Notes: generated by a model not told the origin, from the letters alone. 64,000 nt of DNA from Tengunoibacter tsumagoiensis (GCF_003967535.1 NZ_BIFR01000001.1:3967001-4031000), one strand, 5' to 3'. Shown: positions 1 through 8,887, counted from the first letter of the stretch. Numbers and translations are program-made.

Positions 1-159
1 CCAAAGGATGATATCCCTACGGTTGATGTCAAAGGCGATCCAATTCTTGAGACAATTATGCGCCAGGCACAGATTGGGCTCTATGCACTCCCTGATCGGC
101 CCGCAACAGAGAGTGACATTACAGGGACTCATACCAAATACCAGGATAGCCAATCATAA
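1..159 (+). CDS. C-terminal end of an unidentified protein (cut by window edge)
   Basis: Frame 1 is open from the first base to a TAA at 157-159 and encodes the last 52 residues of a protein that starts outside the window. The peptide reads like real protein: mixed polar composition, a DIPTVDVKGDP stretch, then ETIMRQAQIGLYALPDRP and a polar tail TKYQDSQS. No domain can be recognised from so short a piece. A long hairpin follows about 35 bases later, as expected at the end of a transcription unit. The overlapping frame starting at base 8 is best treated as a shadow. Confidence 0.6.
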   Translation, partial: PKDDIPTVDVKGDPILETIMRQAQIGLYALPDRPATESDITGTHTKYQDSQS

Positions 160-193
160 CCAGTTTGTGCCGTCATATCTATGCTGGCAATTA

Positions 194-253
194 AATAGGA
201 CCAGTTGTACTACCCGTTCTCTCCGCAGGAATAACAGTACAACTGGTCCTATT
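194..253. terminator. Perfect 18-bp inverted repeat, probable terminator
   Basis: Bases 194-211 (AATAGGACCAGTTGTACT) are the exact reverse complement of 236-253, separated by a 24-base loop. The hairpin lies just downstream of the gene ending at 159 and upstream of the promoter at 272. There is no T-run on either side, so it is a stem-loop terminator or processing site rather than a textbook intrinsic terminator. Confidence 0.5.
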
Positions 254-271
254 CAATTGCTACATCTCTAT

Positions 272-300
272 TTGGGAATTAAAATTTCGTGCGCTATAAT
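272..300 (+). promoter_or_regulatory. Probable sigma-70-type promoter
   Basis: TTGGGA at 272-277 and a perfect TATAAT at 295-300 are separated by 17 bases. The pair points at the gene starting at 444, giving an untranslated leader of about 135 bases. Confidence 0.5.
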
Positions 301-443
301 ACCTCTGTAAGCAATATTTTTCCAGGGTAAACCTTCATGATAAGGATTTTCTGCCTTGCATGAAATTTTCTTTTTTCAGGGTAGATAACGCTACTCTATT
401 GCTCCTAAGCTTACTTTAAGAATAGATGAGGTCAGACTTTCTG

Positions 444-1418
444 ATGATTGTGCGAATCCACGGATTTGATTGGGGTGCTTATACTGAGCGTGTGATGCCA
501 GCCTTCGCTCGCTGGCTCGTTGATGGGGATTCATCGTTCGTCTCTGAGCTCTATCAACAGACACAGAACGCACGCGAAGAAAGTTTTCTTCCCGCTCCAC
601 TACGACCAGTCTGTTCCTGGCCGCGCGCTCAAACTTTCGTCAAACAGTTACCACGCGGCACCCATACGCTCCCAGAATATCAGGCTCTCTGCACTCCTAC
701 TCTCTATACTCCCTTGAGCGATAGCTATATTCATCGCCATCCTCCTCAGCTCTATCAACAATCAGAGGCCCTGCGTGTCATCTGGGGAGCTCTGGTCACC
801 GAATATTGTCAATCCTGGTTTACCCTTCCATCTCCTCAACAAGAGGTCTCTCAACCCGCACACGCTTCATCGACTCCTGCCTTAAGTCGACATGAAATGA
901 TCTCTTTTTTACACGCCGCTGGCCTTAAGGATCTGGCCCAGGAGATTAAAGAACGCGCAACTGAACCCCTTTTGCTAGAGGATGAGGACGCCGAAGAGAT
1001 CGAAGAGGTTATGAAAGATGAACGCTCGCTCGGGGTTAATATTGGCAATCAACCAGGAATTCTCCACCTTCGTGGCTGGTTAGCGAGCACCTCTATAAGA
1101 AGCATGGCACTTTTTGAGCTCCTGGCCTGTGGCCGTCGTCGTATGCCTTTTGGCTATCGGGCCAATGAGCCTTATGAAAATATTATTGGCTACCTTACAC
1201 CTGAAGAGTTATGGCAACTCTCTGATTCCCTCAAACTGGCTATTCCGCCAACAGCTGCACAGGCGGAAGAAGACTATGCTCTCTTCCGCCTGCAGCAACA
1301 CATTCCTGCTGAGTTCCGTTTGCTTGACGAGGTTCTTCCTACACACGCAGAAACCTTCTTAATGGCATTACGACTGGCTGCTCAGTATGGTCTGGGGCTC
1401 CTCTGCACCGTTGGCTAA
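444..1418 (+). CDS. Hypothetical protein, 324 aa
   Basis: A soluble protein with no signal peptide or membrane segment. I do not recognise its family. The N-terminal half is rich in Trp, Pro and aromatic residues. The middle (about residues 155-195) contains a charged, Glu-rich helix (LLLEDEDAEEIEEVMKDE). The C-terminal part, with FELLACGRRRMPFGYR and YENIIGYLTPEELWQL, is compact and helical; its mixed cytosolic composition suggests a conserved clade-specific family. I place the start at ATG 444 because GAGGT at 428-432 lies 11 bases upstream; an in-frame ATG at 426 would add six residues and has no ribosome binding site. It is probably transcribed alone from the promoter at 272-300. Confidence 0.7.
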   Translation: MIVRIHGFDWGAYTERVMPAFARWLVDGDSSFVSELYQQTQNAREESFLPAPLRPVCSWPRAQTFVKQLPRGTHTLPEYQALCTPTLYTPLSDSYIHRHPPQLYQQSEALRVIWGALVTEYCQSWFTLPSPQQEVSQPAHASSTPALSRHEMISFLHAAGLKDLAQEIKERATEPLLLEDEDAEEIEEVMKDERSLGVNIGNQPGILHLRGWLASTSIRSMALFELLACGRRRMPFGYRANEPYENIIGYLTPEELWQLSDSLKLAIPPTAAQAEEDYALFRLQQHIPAEFRLLDEVLPTHAETFLMALRLAAQYGLGLLCTVG

Positions 1419-1432
1419 ACCAGCCACAGATC

Positions 1433-1816
1433 TTACCTCATCCGCCGGAGTTGAAGGCGAAGATGGCTCCCTCCCGGCACAAGCCCCACTGGCAGCACCT
1501 CAATGATCTCATATTTTGCTGAGGCGGCCACCGCACTGGCGTTGGCCGTTGCAGTATCAGCAATATACACTGCACCGGTGAAATTTGTACCCAGGGGGGC
1601 AAGTAACCACGTATCTGTACTTTGTGGAAGCGGCTGACCTGTCGCACTCAAGATCTGAGGCTCTCTATTCTGCTCAGCTCGCATAATGACCTGAAGCAGG
1701 CTATAGCTGTAGGCCACACCCGTTCGATACACGACAACAACTGGACGCTGGCGACCAGCAAAGCTTCGATTGATCAATTGGAGGATCCGTTGCGCTTTTC
1801 GATCATCTAGTGGCAT
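1433..1816 (-). CDS. Small protein coupled to the phage portal gene, unknown function
   Basis: A 127-residue soluble protein with no recognised domain. It has a predicted beta-rich middle (RPVVVVYRTG, DTWLLAPLGTNFTGAVYIADT) and a basic C-terminus (LRLQLRRMR). Its reading frame overlaps the end of the portal gene: an ATG at 1822-1820 forms an ATGA overlap with the portal stop, and another ATG at 1816 lies 6 bases after GGAG, which is why I chose it. The overlap implies translational coupling, so the protein probably acts with the portal protein. By position it could be a head-tail or neck component, but nothing in the sequence proves that. Confidence 0.6.
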   Translation of the reverse strand: MPLDDRKAQRILQLINRSFAGRQRPVVVVYRTGVAYSYSLLQVIMRAEQNREPQILSATGQPLPQSTDTWLLAPLGTNFTGAVYIADTATANASAVAASAKYEIIEVLPVGLVPGGSHLRLQLRRMR

Positions 1817-1818
1817 GC

Positions 1819-3195
1819 TCATCTCCGTTTCTGATCGCCAAGCCATACTCGCTCTCGCTCATCATGCAGGTCAATCTCTTCATCAAGACACTGAAACAAA
1901 AGCCGCATCGCAGTCTCATCACTAATCCAACCCTGCTGCTTTGCCTGAGTCAGACCACCCATCAGAAGTTGTGTTGCACTGGCAAGCGTCTGATGGTCAG
2001 CCGTGTCGATCTGCGGAAAGAGAATCTCATAGTCTGTTGCAAGTGTATTTGATAGACGGTGAGCCTTCTGCGCCTCTAGAATAACCCGATCAAGAATGGT
2101 CCTCAAGAGGGCGCGCAGGATATGCTGACGACGCTGAAATTTAAGAAGGGTTGGTAGCCCCATCTCTGCCGCCGTCGCCCGATTCCCATAATTTCCATCT
2201 GAGAGATAATGCTCCGGAAGTTGTGCACCAACGGCCAGCATCAATTTTAACGCACGTCCGTCGGCTTCAGCCTCGTTCGCATTGATCTCTGGGCGGACCG
2301 CAGACCATTTCTCTGCCTCGTTATGAATGATAATGCTGCCTGGTTCTGGTGGATAGGCGTATTCCATCTTCTTGCGATCAATCGCTTTCTTATCTGCCCC
2401 CTGCAACTGAACATCCCACAAGAAGGCGGACTTGTATTTATTAATGCGGACCCGATCCGTCAACCAGTCCTTATACCGTCTCAACCAGGGGAGAAGCGTC
2501 GCCAGATCGCTTTTTCCTCGTTTTGCATTCGAGACCTTGTTGATGCAGAACTGTACCACGTCACTGCCAGCGAGCAACCATTCACCCTCAGTATTCAGGC
2601 TCCTCTGTACATCTGTGGCTGTTGGCAGGACCACTGCCGGGCCAATCGGCCTCAGATGAAAGCGCATCGGGGTCTCGATATCTTCTGGATCTGTCTCAAT
2701 CTGGTCAATAATTGAAGGATCAATCTGACGTATTTTGACCTTCCCATTCAAACGATTGATATAAAAACGGACAAACTGCTCTCCATAGAGGGAAAGTTCA
2801 GTACACAATGAATACACTCGTGTATCCATATGATTATCGGGATCGTTCCAAAAATCCTGCAAAATCTGCTGAACGACTGGTTCGCTGGCTGTAATACTGA
2901 CCCCTTTCCCAAGCACAAAACTGGTGGTGATCTCAATAATGGCAAAAGCAATAGGGTTCGCATTGTAAGCTTCGTAACAGGCATTATGAATCTCGAGATA
3001 GGTCGAAGGCATCACATCTTTCATCGACCAATTATCCGACAGACGACGCCAATAATAGTCCTCTTCCCCACCAGTTGCCAAACGGCCCCAATACTGATCT
3101 TCCTGGGTACAGCCTGTTGGAGAAGAAAGCTGTTCTTGAATCGATGAAAACACCCCACGTGTGCCGTGATGGCGCCAGAATGAGAGAAATGACAT
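1819..3195 (-). CDS. Phage-type portal protein, solitary
   Basis: A 458-residue protein with the layout of tailed-phage portal proteins. Residues about 75-95 contain YNANPIAFAIIEITTSFVLG, followed by the LSLYGEQFVRFY and IRQIDPSIIDQIETDPED segments typical of the portal clip and stem core. Then come GKSDLATLLPWLRRYKDW, a PPEPGSIIIHNEAEKW strand, and PEHYLSDGNYGNRATAAEMG. In phages this protein forms the dodecameric DNA channel at one capsid vertex. The start at 3195 is set by AGGAG 8 bases upstream and by a promoter at 3279-3307, which excludes the upstream ATG at 3276. No terminase, capsid, protease or tail gene is nearby, and the flanking genes are ordinary chromosomal ones. It is a prophage remnant or a domesticated gene; the frame is undamaged. 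Confidence 0.85.
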   Translation of the reverse strand: MSFLSFWRHHGTRGVFSSIQEQLSSPTGCTQEDQYWGRLATGGEEDYYWRRLSDNWSMKDVMPSTYLEIHNACYEAYNANPIAFAIIEITTSFVLGKGVSITASEPVVQQILQDFWNDPDNHMDTRVYSLCTELSLYGEQFVRFYINRLNGKVKIRQIDPSIIDQIETDPEDIETPMRFHLRPIGPAVVLPTATDVQRSLNTEGEWLLAGSDVVQFCINKVSNAKRGKSDLATLLPWLRRYKDWLTDRVRINKYKSAFLWDVQLQGADKKAIDRKKMEYAYPPEPGSIIIHNEAEKWSAVRPEINANEAEADGRALKLMLAVGAQLPEHYLSDGNYGNRATAAEMGLPTLLKFQRRQHILRALLRTILDRVILEAQKAHRLSNTLATDYEILFPQIDTADHQTLASATQLLMGGLTQAKQQGWISDETAMRLLFQCLDEEIDLHDERERVWLGDQKRR

Positions 3196-3278
3196 AGGAT
3201 AGACTCCTGAAAAAAGGGGGGAACGGAGCTCCGAGAAATGTAGAGGAGGGAAGTTCTCAAACAAGAGGATATACAATC

Positions 3279-3307
3279 ATATTACACTTTTTTACGTACA
3301 TTGTCAA
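3279..3307 (-). promoter_or_regulatory. Strong sigma-70-type promoter of the portal gene
   Basis: On the minus strand a perfect TTGACA (complement of 3302-3307) and TAATAT (complement of 3279-3284) are separated by exactly 17 bases. Transcription would begin near 3272, about 77 bases before the portal start codon. Confidence 0.65.
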
Positions 3308-3601
3308 GTTTTCGCCCACTAGACCGCTAAAATGATCACCATGAATGCTTTTTCAGAGGATTTGACAAATTGCTAAAATCTGATATATATTTTATTTTAC
3401 AGTAAATACTTTCATTTCATTTTTTTGTTAAGTAACATCGCTGGCTCCTATCGTGAAATAGTTCTCTACCATTCACTTTTTCAGTGATGTCAACGTCTTT
3501 AATTGTTGTAATAGAGATTTGAATACTATCCTACCTATGTAAAGCTCTTCATTACTGCTTATTCCTATCGCTCTGGCCCGTACAATGAAGGGAAAATCTC
3601 T
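3308..3601. other. AT-rich intergenic region
   Basis: Between the divergent portal and DUF3311 genes. It is AT-rich and has no open frame, clear hairpin or repeat. It must hold the promoter of the DUF3311-symporter operon, but no convincing pair of boxes stands out. Confidence 0.4.
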
Positions 3602-3796
3602 ATGGCTCTAAAACCTGATCGTCGTCGCTGGCTCTCCCTTCTTTTTCTTATTCCGTTCATTGCTCTGCTCTGTACACCCCTCTATAATAGATACAATCCC
3701 ACCCTCATTGGAATCCCTTTTTTCTACTGGTATCAATTCTTCTGTGTCCTCCTTGTTATGCTCATTAGCGCGATTGTGTACTGGTATGAAAAATAG
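3602..3796 (+). CDS. DUF3311 family small membrane protein
   Basis: A 64-residue protein with two membrane segments (about residues 12-30 and 40-60). The short connection carries NRYNPTLIGIPFFYWYQFF, matching the DUF3311 family signature of a Pro-rich turn followed by a G-PFF-aromatic stretch. In other bacteria such proteins sit directly upstream of sodium:solute symporters, as here, and are thought to assist them or form part of the same transporter; this is known from gene neighbourhood, not from this sequence. The start has a GAAGGG-like ribosome binding site 9-10 bases upstream. A gap of 86 bases separates it from the symporter. Confidence 0.85.
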   Translation: MALKPDRRRWLSLLFLIPFIALLCTPLYNRYNPTLIGIPFFYWYQFFCVLLVMLISAIVYWYEK

Positions 3797-3882
3797 CCTG
3801 CTCTCTTATCAACTTAGATGTAAAGCATTTTTAGATACCTTACCGACACACCTCTCCAGAGAAGCATAAAGGGACTAAAAAC

Positions 3883-5460
3883 ATGATGAAACTTCGACTT
3901 GATGCTCTGGCCATCTTTCTCTTCTTTTTTATTATTGTGACAATAATTGGCTTCTTTGCCGCACGCTGGCAAAAGGGGAATCTCACGCTCCTACCAGAAT
4001 GGGGGCTGGCAGGCAGGCGCTTTACATCAACGATTAGCTGGTTCTTACTGGGGGGTGATATCTATACGGCCAGTACGGTGATTGCTATTCCAGGAGCAAT
4101 GTTTAGTATTGGGGTCGTCAGTGGTTTTTTTGCGATACCCTATACAGCTCTGGTCTATCCTCTTGTGTTTGTGGTACTCTCCCGTTTATGGCTAGTCTGC
4201 AAACGGCATAACTATATTACTGTTGCCGATTTCGTACAGGCTCGCTTTGGGAGTGCCTGGCTGGCACGCGCAGTTGCCTTTACGGGTCTGCTGGCAGCGA
4301 TGCCTTATATTGCACTCCAGATGTATGGTATTCAATTAGCTATCGCTGGCCTGGGCCTCCCTCTGACCTTTACCATCGCTGGTCAGACTGTAGATCTTCC
4401 ACTACTCCTTGCTTTCTTGGTTCTCGCTAGCTATACCTATACCAGCGGACTACGTGCGCCTGTGCTGATGGCATTTTTAAAGGATGCCATGCTATTCGTT
4501 GTGGTTCTCGCGCTCCTTCTCCTGATACCATCTCATTTCCATGGTATCGCTCCCATCTTTGCCGCCGCACATATGAAGGCAGCGACAACGTACACGTTCT
4601 CTGATCTTATTCCAGCGAAGCAGCAAGTTACCTACATCTCATTGACAATAGGCTCCACTCTGGCGCTTTTTCTGTATCCTCATACGATCACTGGCATACT
4701 CAGTTGCCATAGCCAGCAGGTTATAAAACGCATCTCCATCTTTCTTCCCATCTACACGCTTTTACTGGGAGTCATTGCGATTGCTGGCTATATGGCTATT
4801 GCTTCCAATATTCATTTTATAGCTGACTTTGGCACCAATAGCGCTTTTCCGGCTTTGATGATTCAACTTTTCCCTTCCTGGTTTGCTGGCTTTACGATGG
4901 CAACGCTGGTTATTATCGCTCTCGTGCCAGCTTCGATCATGTCTATCGCAACAGCAACGCTCTTTAGCCGTAACATTTATAAGGGGTTTATCCGTAAGCA
5001 GGTTGATGCCTATGAGGAGACGCGCGTGGCTAAATTTGCCTCACTTCTGATCAAATTTGGGGCGCTTCTCTTTCTTCTTCTTGGTAGAACTACACAGATT
5101 GTCTATCTTCAGTTCCTTGGTGGGATCTGGATTCTCCAGACCTTGCCTGCGGTCTTTCTCGGTCTCTATACCCATTGGTTCAATCGCTGGGCTTTACTGA
5201 TCGGCTGGGGGGTCTCTATGCTCCTCGGTACGCTGCTGACGCTTCTCAATAATCGAGCCTCTACCTATACCCTGTTTGGTCTTCCCATCTATATCGCGCT
5301 CCTGGCGTTGCTTATCAATCTTTTGCTGACTGTTTTACTGACGCCTTTGTTCAATATGCTCGATCCAGGTCAACGCTATGATCTCACACTCCCCTCCGAC
5401 TATGAAGAGGAGCATGCTCCACCCATTCCAGCCGAAACTGGTATTCAACCATTTATCTAA
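3883..5460 (+). CDS. Sodium:solute symporter (SSS family)
   Basis: A 525-residue polytopic membrane protein with about 13 hydrophobic helices. It has the SSS-family N-terminal features: the EWGLAGRRF loop after helix 1, then ISWFLLGGDIYTASTVIAIP in helix 2 and RLWLVCKRHNYITVADFVQARFG after helix 3. The RNIYKGFIRKQVDAYEETRVAK loop about two-thirds along is also typical. Members couple sodium or proton entry to uptake of small organic solutes such as carboxylates. The substrate cannot be told from sequence, but pairing with a DUF3311 protein is common in a monocarboxylate-like subgroup. The start ATG is preceded by AAAGGG; a second ATG follows immediately. The C-terminal tail is short and polar. 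Confidence 0.9.
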   Translation: MMKLRLDALAIFLFFFIIVTIIGFFAARWQKGNLTLLPEWGLAGRRFTSTISWFLLGGDIYTASTVIAIPGAMFSIGVVSGFFAIPYTALVYPLVFVVLSRLWLVCKRHNYITVADFVQARFGSAWLARAVAFTGLLAAMPYIALQMYGIQLAIAGLGLPLTFTIAGQTVDLPLLLAFLVLASYTYTSGLRAPVLMAFLKDAMLFVVVLALLLLIPSHFHGIAPIFAAAHMKAATTYTFSDLIPAKQQVTYISLTIGSTLALFLYPHTITGILSCHSQQVIKRISIFLPIYTLLLGVIAIAGYMAIASNIHFIADFGTNSAFPALMIQLFPSWFAGFTMATLVIIALVPASIMSIATATLFSRNIYKGFIRKQVDAYEETRVAKFASLLIKFGALLFLLLGRTTQIVYLQFLGGIWILQTLPAVFLGLYTHWFNRWALLIGWGVSMLLGTLLTLLNNRASTYTLFGLPIYIALLALLINLLLTVLLTPLFNMLDPGQRYDLTLPSDYEEEHAPPIPAETGIQPFI

Positions 5461-5676
5461 ACAGGCACCGCTTATCCTGGTAGCAATACGCTTCACGATC
5501 TCTGACGGTGCACAACCATGCTCTACAAGTCCTTCAAAGGATATGAAGGCCAAAAGGGTGGTACCAGATCATGTTCGCCAAAGGTTCTAATACATACTAA
5601 CCCTTGCCCTGTTATGCTACGATAAAACCATATGCTGACCTATCGTTACAACATGTATTCATGAAGGATCTGACTA

Positions 5677-6183
5677 ATGAGTATGCATGAGGAATTTTCG
5701 GATGAAACGGCTGAGACTGGAAGCGATGAGCTTCTCTCGGATGATCATCTTCGCTTACCTGAGAATGCGAGCCCACTGGTCCGCCTTCACGCCATCCGCT
5801 CCTGGCTGAAACGCCGGCAGCGCGAGACGGTGATTGAGATTGGTGAAGCAGCGCTGCAATTGCAACACGTACAACTGTCCTATGAACAGGAGGGACGTCT
5901 ACGGCGCAGAGAGCTCCAACAACAGTCTGATCGCCTTACCCATATACAACAAACCTTCACAGAAGCACAGGAACGTTTGCAGGCCTATGAAGAAGCTGAA
6001 GCTATCCTGGAGGACTGCGTTAACCATACCACTGTTGGCGATCGCCTGCTCGTTGAATATTATCTCCAATTAGAAGATCTTGTCATGACTTACCAGACTG
6101 AATATAAGACCCCACGCATACAGGCTCTGGCCGATGTTCAGCAGCGCGTTGAACACGTTGGCATCGCTAATGAAGACGAGTGA
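5677..6183 (+). CDS. Coiled-coil protein, unknown function
   Basis: A 168-residue soluble protein. The first 35 residues are acidic and probably disordered (DETAETGSDELLSDDH). Residues about 40-130 are Gln, Glu, Arg and Leu rich with a heptad-like pattern, suggesting a long amphipathic coiled coil (EAALQLQHVQLSYEQEGRLR, LQAYEEAEAILEDC). The C-terminus is short and acidic. There is no signal peptide or membrane segment and no family I recognise. The ATG at 5677 is used, with GAAGGATC about 14 bases upstream; an ATG two codons later is also possible. It stands alone and is followed by a long hairpin at 6223-6293. Confidence 0.6.
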   Translation: MSMHEEFSDETAETGSDELLSDDHLRLPENASPLVRLHAIRSWLKRRQRETVIEIGEAALQLQHVQLSYEQEGRLRRRELQQQSDRLTHIQQTFTEAQERLQAYEEAEAILEDCVNHTTVGDRLLVEYYLQLEDLVMTYQTEYKTPRIQALADVQQRVEHVGIANEDE

Positions 6184-6222
6184 ACATGGCGCTATCTTGT
6201 TTGGTATAAAAGAACCCGCTTC

Positions 6223-6293
6223 GTGAGAGGATGGCGAGCAGGATGCTGGCTGGACAAAGAACCAGACCAGCGTCCTGCTTGCCATCCTCTCAC
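6223..6293. terminator. 27-bp inverted repeat between convergent genes
   Basis: Bases 6223-6249 pair with 6267-6293 over 27 positions with two non-Watson-Crick pairs, leaving a 17-base loop. It lies between the ends of two convergent genes (stops at 6183 and 6295), so it probably works as a bidirectional terminator. Confidence 0.65.
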
Positions 6294-6294
6294 G

Positions 6295-6864
6295 CTATCC
6301 CTCACCCAGTGGGACGATGGTATGCTCATCAAACTGCAATTTGAGATCCGCAAGGGGGACCTGCTCGTTCACGGGAAAATCGAAAAAACCGCTTTGTGGG
6401 CTATCAGGCAATTGAATGGCCTTAATCGAGATATATTTCGATTTGACTTTCGAGCCATCCGGCAAGATAAGGTCGAGTAACTGCGCATAGTCTATTCCTA
6501 CAGCTTGCGATCCATTATTCTTCGTCTGTGCCATGATTCGTACGGTATAGGTTCCCGCCCGCTTACGATCATTGGAAAAATGGGTGGCCAGCATCGCTTG
6601 AGAAAGAGTAATATGCACCCCTTGAAAGTCAACCTCGTGCTTCAGATTGACTTGATCCAGCAAATTAGTCACAGTCACTGTAGGTGTCTCTGGAAGATCG
6701 CCCGTAGTGTTATTCGCTTCTCCTTCTGGTGGAGCATAGCGCACCGCCAGAAAGGTAACCAGTATAATTATTGCCACGCCAAGTGCTGAACCCATCCAGC
6801 GCTTGCGAAAAAAAGGTCTCTTTTGTGCCACATTCTGGGTTTGGGTTGGGTCGACTTCATTCAT
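6295..6864 (-). CDS. Membrane-anchored protein with DUF4352-like domain
   Basis: A 189-residue protein with a short basic cytoplasmic N-terminus (KRPFFRKRW), one membrane helix at about residues 23-42 (LGVAIIILVTFLAVRYAPP), a Thr/Pro-rich linker and a C-terminal beta-sandwich-like domain. That domain has NGSQAVGIDYAQLLDLILPD followed by PDSPQSGFFDFPVNEQVPLA, the pattern of DUF4352/telokin-like extracellular domains that describe a polar, additive property. The domain would face outside. The start at 6864 is chosen because AGGAG lies 11 bases upstream; the longer frame from 6903 lacks a ribosome binding site. It follows the signalling cluster on the same strand but is separated by about 110 bases, so it need not be co-transcribed. 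Confidence 0.7.
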   Translation of the reverse strand: MNEVDPTQTQNVAQKRPFFRKRWMGSALGVAIIILVTFLAVRYAPPEGEANNTTGDLPETPTVTVTNLLDQVNLKHEVDFQGVHITLSQAMLATHFSNDRKRAGTYTVRIMAQTKNNGSQAVGIDYAQLLDLILPDGSKVKSKYISIKAIQLPDSPQSGFFDFPVNEQVPLADLKLQFDEHTIVPLGEG

Positions 6865-6970
6865 GACCGACACTGCTCCTGCTCTTCTGTAGATTGAACA
6901 CAACGTATTATAACAAAGAAAACAACGGAGGAACCATGTGTCATCATGGATGAGAAAGCCTGGTGATGAG

Positions 6971-8887
6971 CTAGCCCAACACTTCTCGCACTTTAGCAGC
7001 TAGCTCATCCAGGTCGAAAGGTTTGGGCAAGAAGGCAAAACCTTTATCCAGTACAAAGTTCTGGCTGATCTGATTGGCCTGATAGCCACTGACAAAGAGG
7101 AAACGCGTCTCTGGTCTCCGCTCTGAGATGGCATTGTAGAGCTCTTTACCTTTCATTTTAGGCGTCATCAGGTCGGAAACGACAAGAGCAATCTCCTGTT
7201 CACGCTCCTGGAAAAGTTGCCAGCCCTCAAATCCATCCGAAGCGCTCACTACGGTATATCCATATTCCCCTAAAGCCTCTTCCATTAAACACCGCAGATC
7301 TGGATCATCTTCAACGACCAGAATGACTTCGTTTCCACCCTGTAATGTCTCAATATCTCGACGCTCTGCTACTATAGGGGTGATCTGCTGCGCAGAGGCT
7401 TCAACAGTAGGTAGATAGAGTGTAAAAGTGGTTCCTTCCCCTGGAACGCTTTCAACATCAATAAATCCATTATGCTGGCCAATAATACCATGCACCATTG
7501 AGAGGCCTAAACCTGTCCCTTTGCCAATCTCTTTCGTAGTAAAAAATGGTTCGAAGATCTGCGCCTTTGTAGCCTCATCCATGCCAATCCCGGTATCCTG
7601 TACCGAGATCTGCACATAGTAAGGTGCCTCTAAAGGCGTCCGACTTTTCTGCTGAATCATCTCTCGTGCCACGTTTGCGGTTCGAATAATCAGTTTGCCG
7701 CCTTCAGGCATGGCATCATGTGCATTCACACACAGGTTCATTAAGACCTGTTCCATCTGGCCAGGATCAACATAGACTGTTTTTAGATCTGACTCAGGTT
7801 CAAAGGTGAAGTCAATATGGTCTTCAAGGATCTTACTTAAAAAGCTTAATAAGTTATCAACAACGACGTTTAGATTAACATTCGTTGGCTCTAACATCTG
7901 GCGACGCGAAAAGGCAAGCAATTGCTGCGTCATTCGCGCGGCGCGACCGCCAATCTCGTAAATACGCGATAGATCATTATAGAGCGGATGGCTGGTCGTG
8001 ATACGAGCCAGGCCACGGCTTGAATAACCGAGGATTCCCCCCAGCATGTTATTAAAATCATGCGCAATTCCACTTACAAGCAGACCCACACTCTCCAGAC
8101 GTTGCGCCTGTTGAAGCTGATTGGCAAGCTTTCTGCGCTCGGTGATGTCAAAGATATAGCCTTTGATCTCGCTTAATCTTCCTTGCTCATCAAAAGTACC
8201 TACGACGTTCTCAACCACATAGAGGAGATGCCCATCTCTGCGCTTCATCTCTATCTCATGATAGTTCAATCTCTTCTCACGCATCAATTTATCCAGGAAA
8301 AGCTGGTAGTGATCATGATGGCAATAGAGCTCGCGCATGTTGGCCCCCAGGGCCTCTTCCTCGGTGGTAAAACCAAAGATACGCAAAAAGGCTGCATTAC
8401 AGGTGCGCAATTCGCCCTCAGGAGTGGCAGCAAAAATTGCGGTCAGCCCTTGCTCGAAGATCTCTCGATACCGCTCTTCAGAGGCTCGCAGTTGCTCAAT
8501 AGCCTGCTCATACTGCCTCTGTAGACGTGCTCGTTCCAGACTTTCGTGGACCGCCTGCGGCAAGCGATCAAGATGGCTTTTCAAGATATAGTTGCTAAGG
8601 CCTGAACGCAGACCCTCCACCGCGACTTCTTCACTTCCTGTTCCTGTTACCATGAGGACAGGCACTTCTGGATAGCGCAATTTCACCTGGCTGAGCACGT
8701 GCAATCCATTGGTCCAGTTTAACTGATAGTCTGTGAGTACAATGTCAAAATATTCCTCGGTTAAGCTCTCATCCAGCCGCTCTGCCCGATCCACTTGCAC
8801 AAATTCTGCCTCCGGAAACTCTCTACGTAACCGAAGTACAACCAGCTCACGATCAGCCGGACTATCATCAATAATTAAGAATCTCAC
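6971..8887 (-). CDS. Hybrid histidine kinase: receiver-PAS-kinase-receiver
   Basis: About 638 residues in four parts. An N-terminal receiver has FLIIDDSPADRE and a phospho-acceptor Asp in IVLTDYQLN. A PAS domain follows (about 135-255, from RYREIFEQGLTAIF). The kinase core has H-box GIAHDFNNMLGG, N-box LMNLCVNAHDAMPEGG, G1 DTGIGM and G2 GKGTGLGLSMVHG. The C-terminal receiver has VVEDDPDLR, Asp in VVSDLMTPKMKG and Lys in LPKPFD. The HDFNNML box marks the cytosolic kinase type of phosphorelay proteins. No membrane segment is present. I favour a GTG start at 8887 because GGAGAG lies 5 bases upstream; an ATG at 8932 adds 15 poorly conserved residues. It lies 138 bases downstream of the phytochrome signalling genes and may be part of that operon. 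Confidence 0.88.
   Translation of the reverse strand: MRFLIIDDSPADRELVVLRLRREFPEAEFVQVDRAERLDESLTEEYFDIVLTDYQLNWTNGLHVLSQVKLRYPEVPVLMVTGTGSEEVAVEGLRSGLSNYILKSHLDRLPQAVHESLERARLQRQYEQAIEQLRASEERYREIFEQGLTAIFAATPEGELRTCNAAFLRIFGFTTEEEALGANMRELYCHHDHYQLFLDKLMREKRLNYHEIEMKRRDGHLLYVVENVVGTFDEQGRLSEIKGYIFDITERRKLANQLQQAQRLESVGLLVSGIAHDFNNMLGGILGYSSRGLARITTSHPLYNDLSRIYEIGGRAARMTQQLLAFSRRQMLEPTNVNLNVVVDNLLSFLSKILEDHIDFTFEPESDLKTVYVDPGQMEQVLMNLCVNAHDAMPEGGKLIIRTANVAREMIQQKSRTPLEAPYYVQISVQDTGIGMDEATKAQIFEPFFTTKEIGKGTGLGLSMVHGIIGQHNGFIDVESVPGEGTTFTLYLPTVEASAQQITPIVAERRDIETLQGGNEVILVVEDDPDLRCLMEEALGEYGYTVVSASDGFEGWQLFQEREQEIALVVSDLMTPKMKGKELYNAISERRPETRFLFVSGYQANQISQNFVLDKGFAFLPKPFDLDELAAKVREVLG

Noticed and set aside
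8-310. 100-codon frame at the left edge
   Set aside because: It is out of phase with the coding frame ending at 159 and runs through the perfect hairpin at 194-253.
5555-5565. AGGGTGGTACC, resembling the T-box antiterminator consensus, before the coiled-coil gene
   Set aside because: Only 11 bases fit; no specifier loop, stem I, terminator or amino-acid-related gene follows, so a chance match is more likely.
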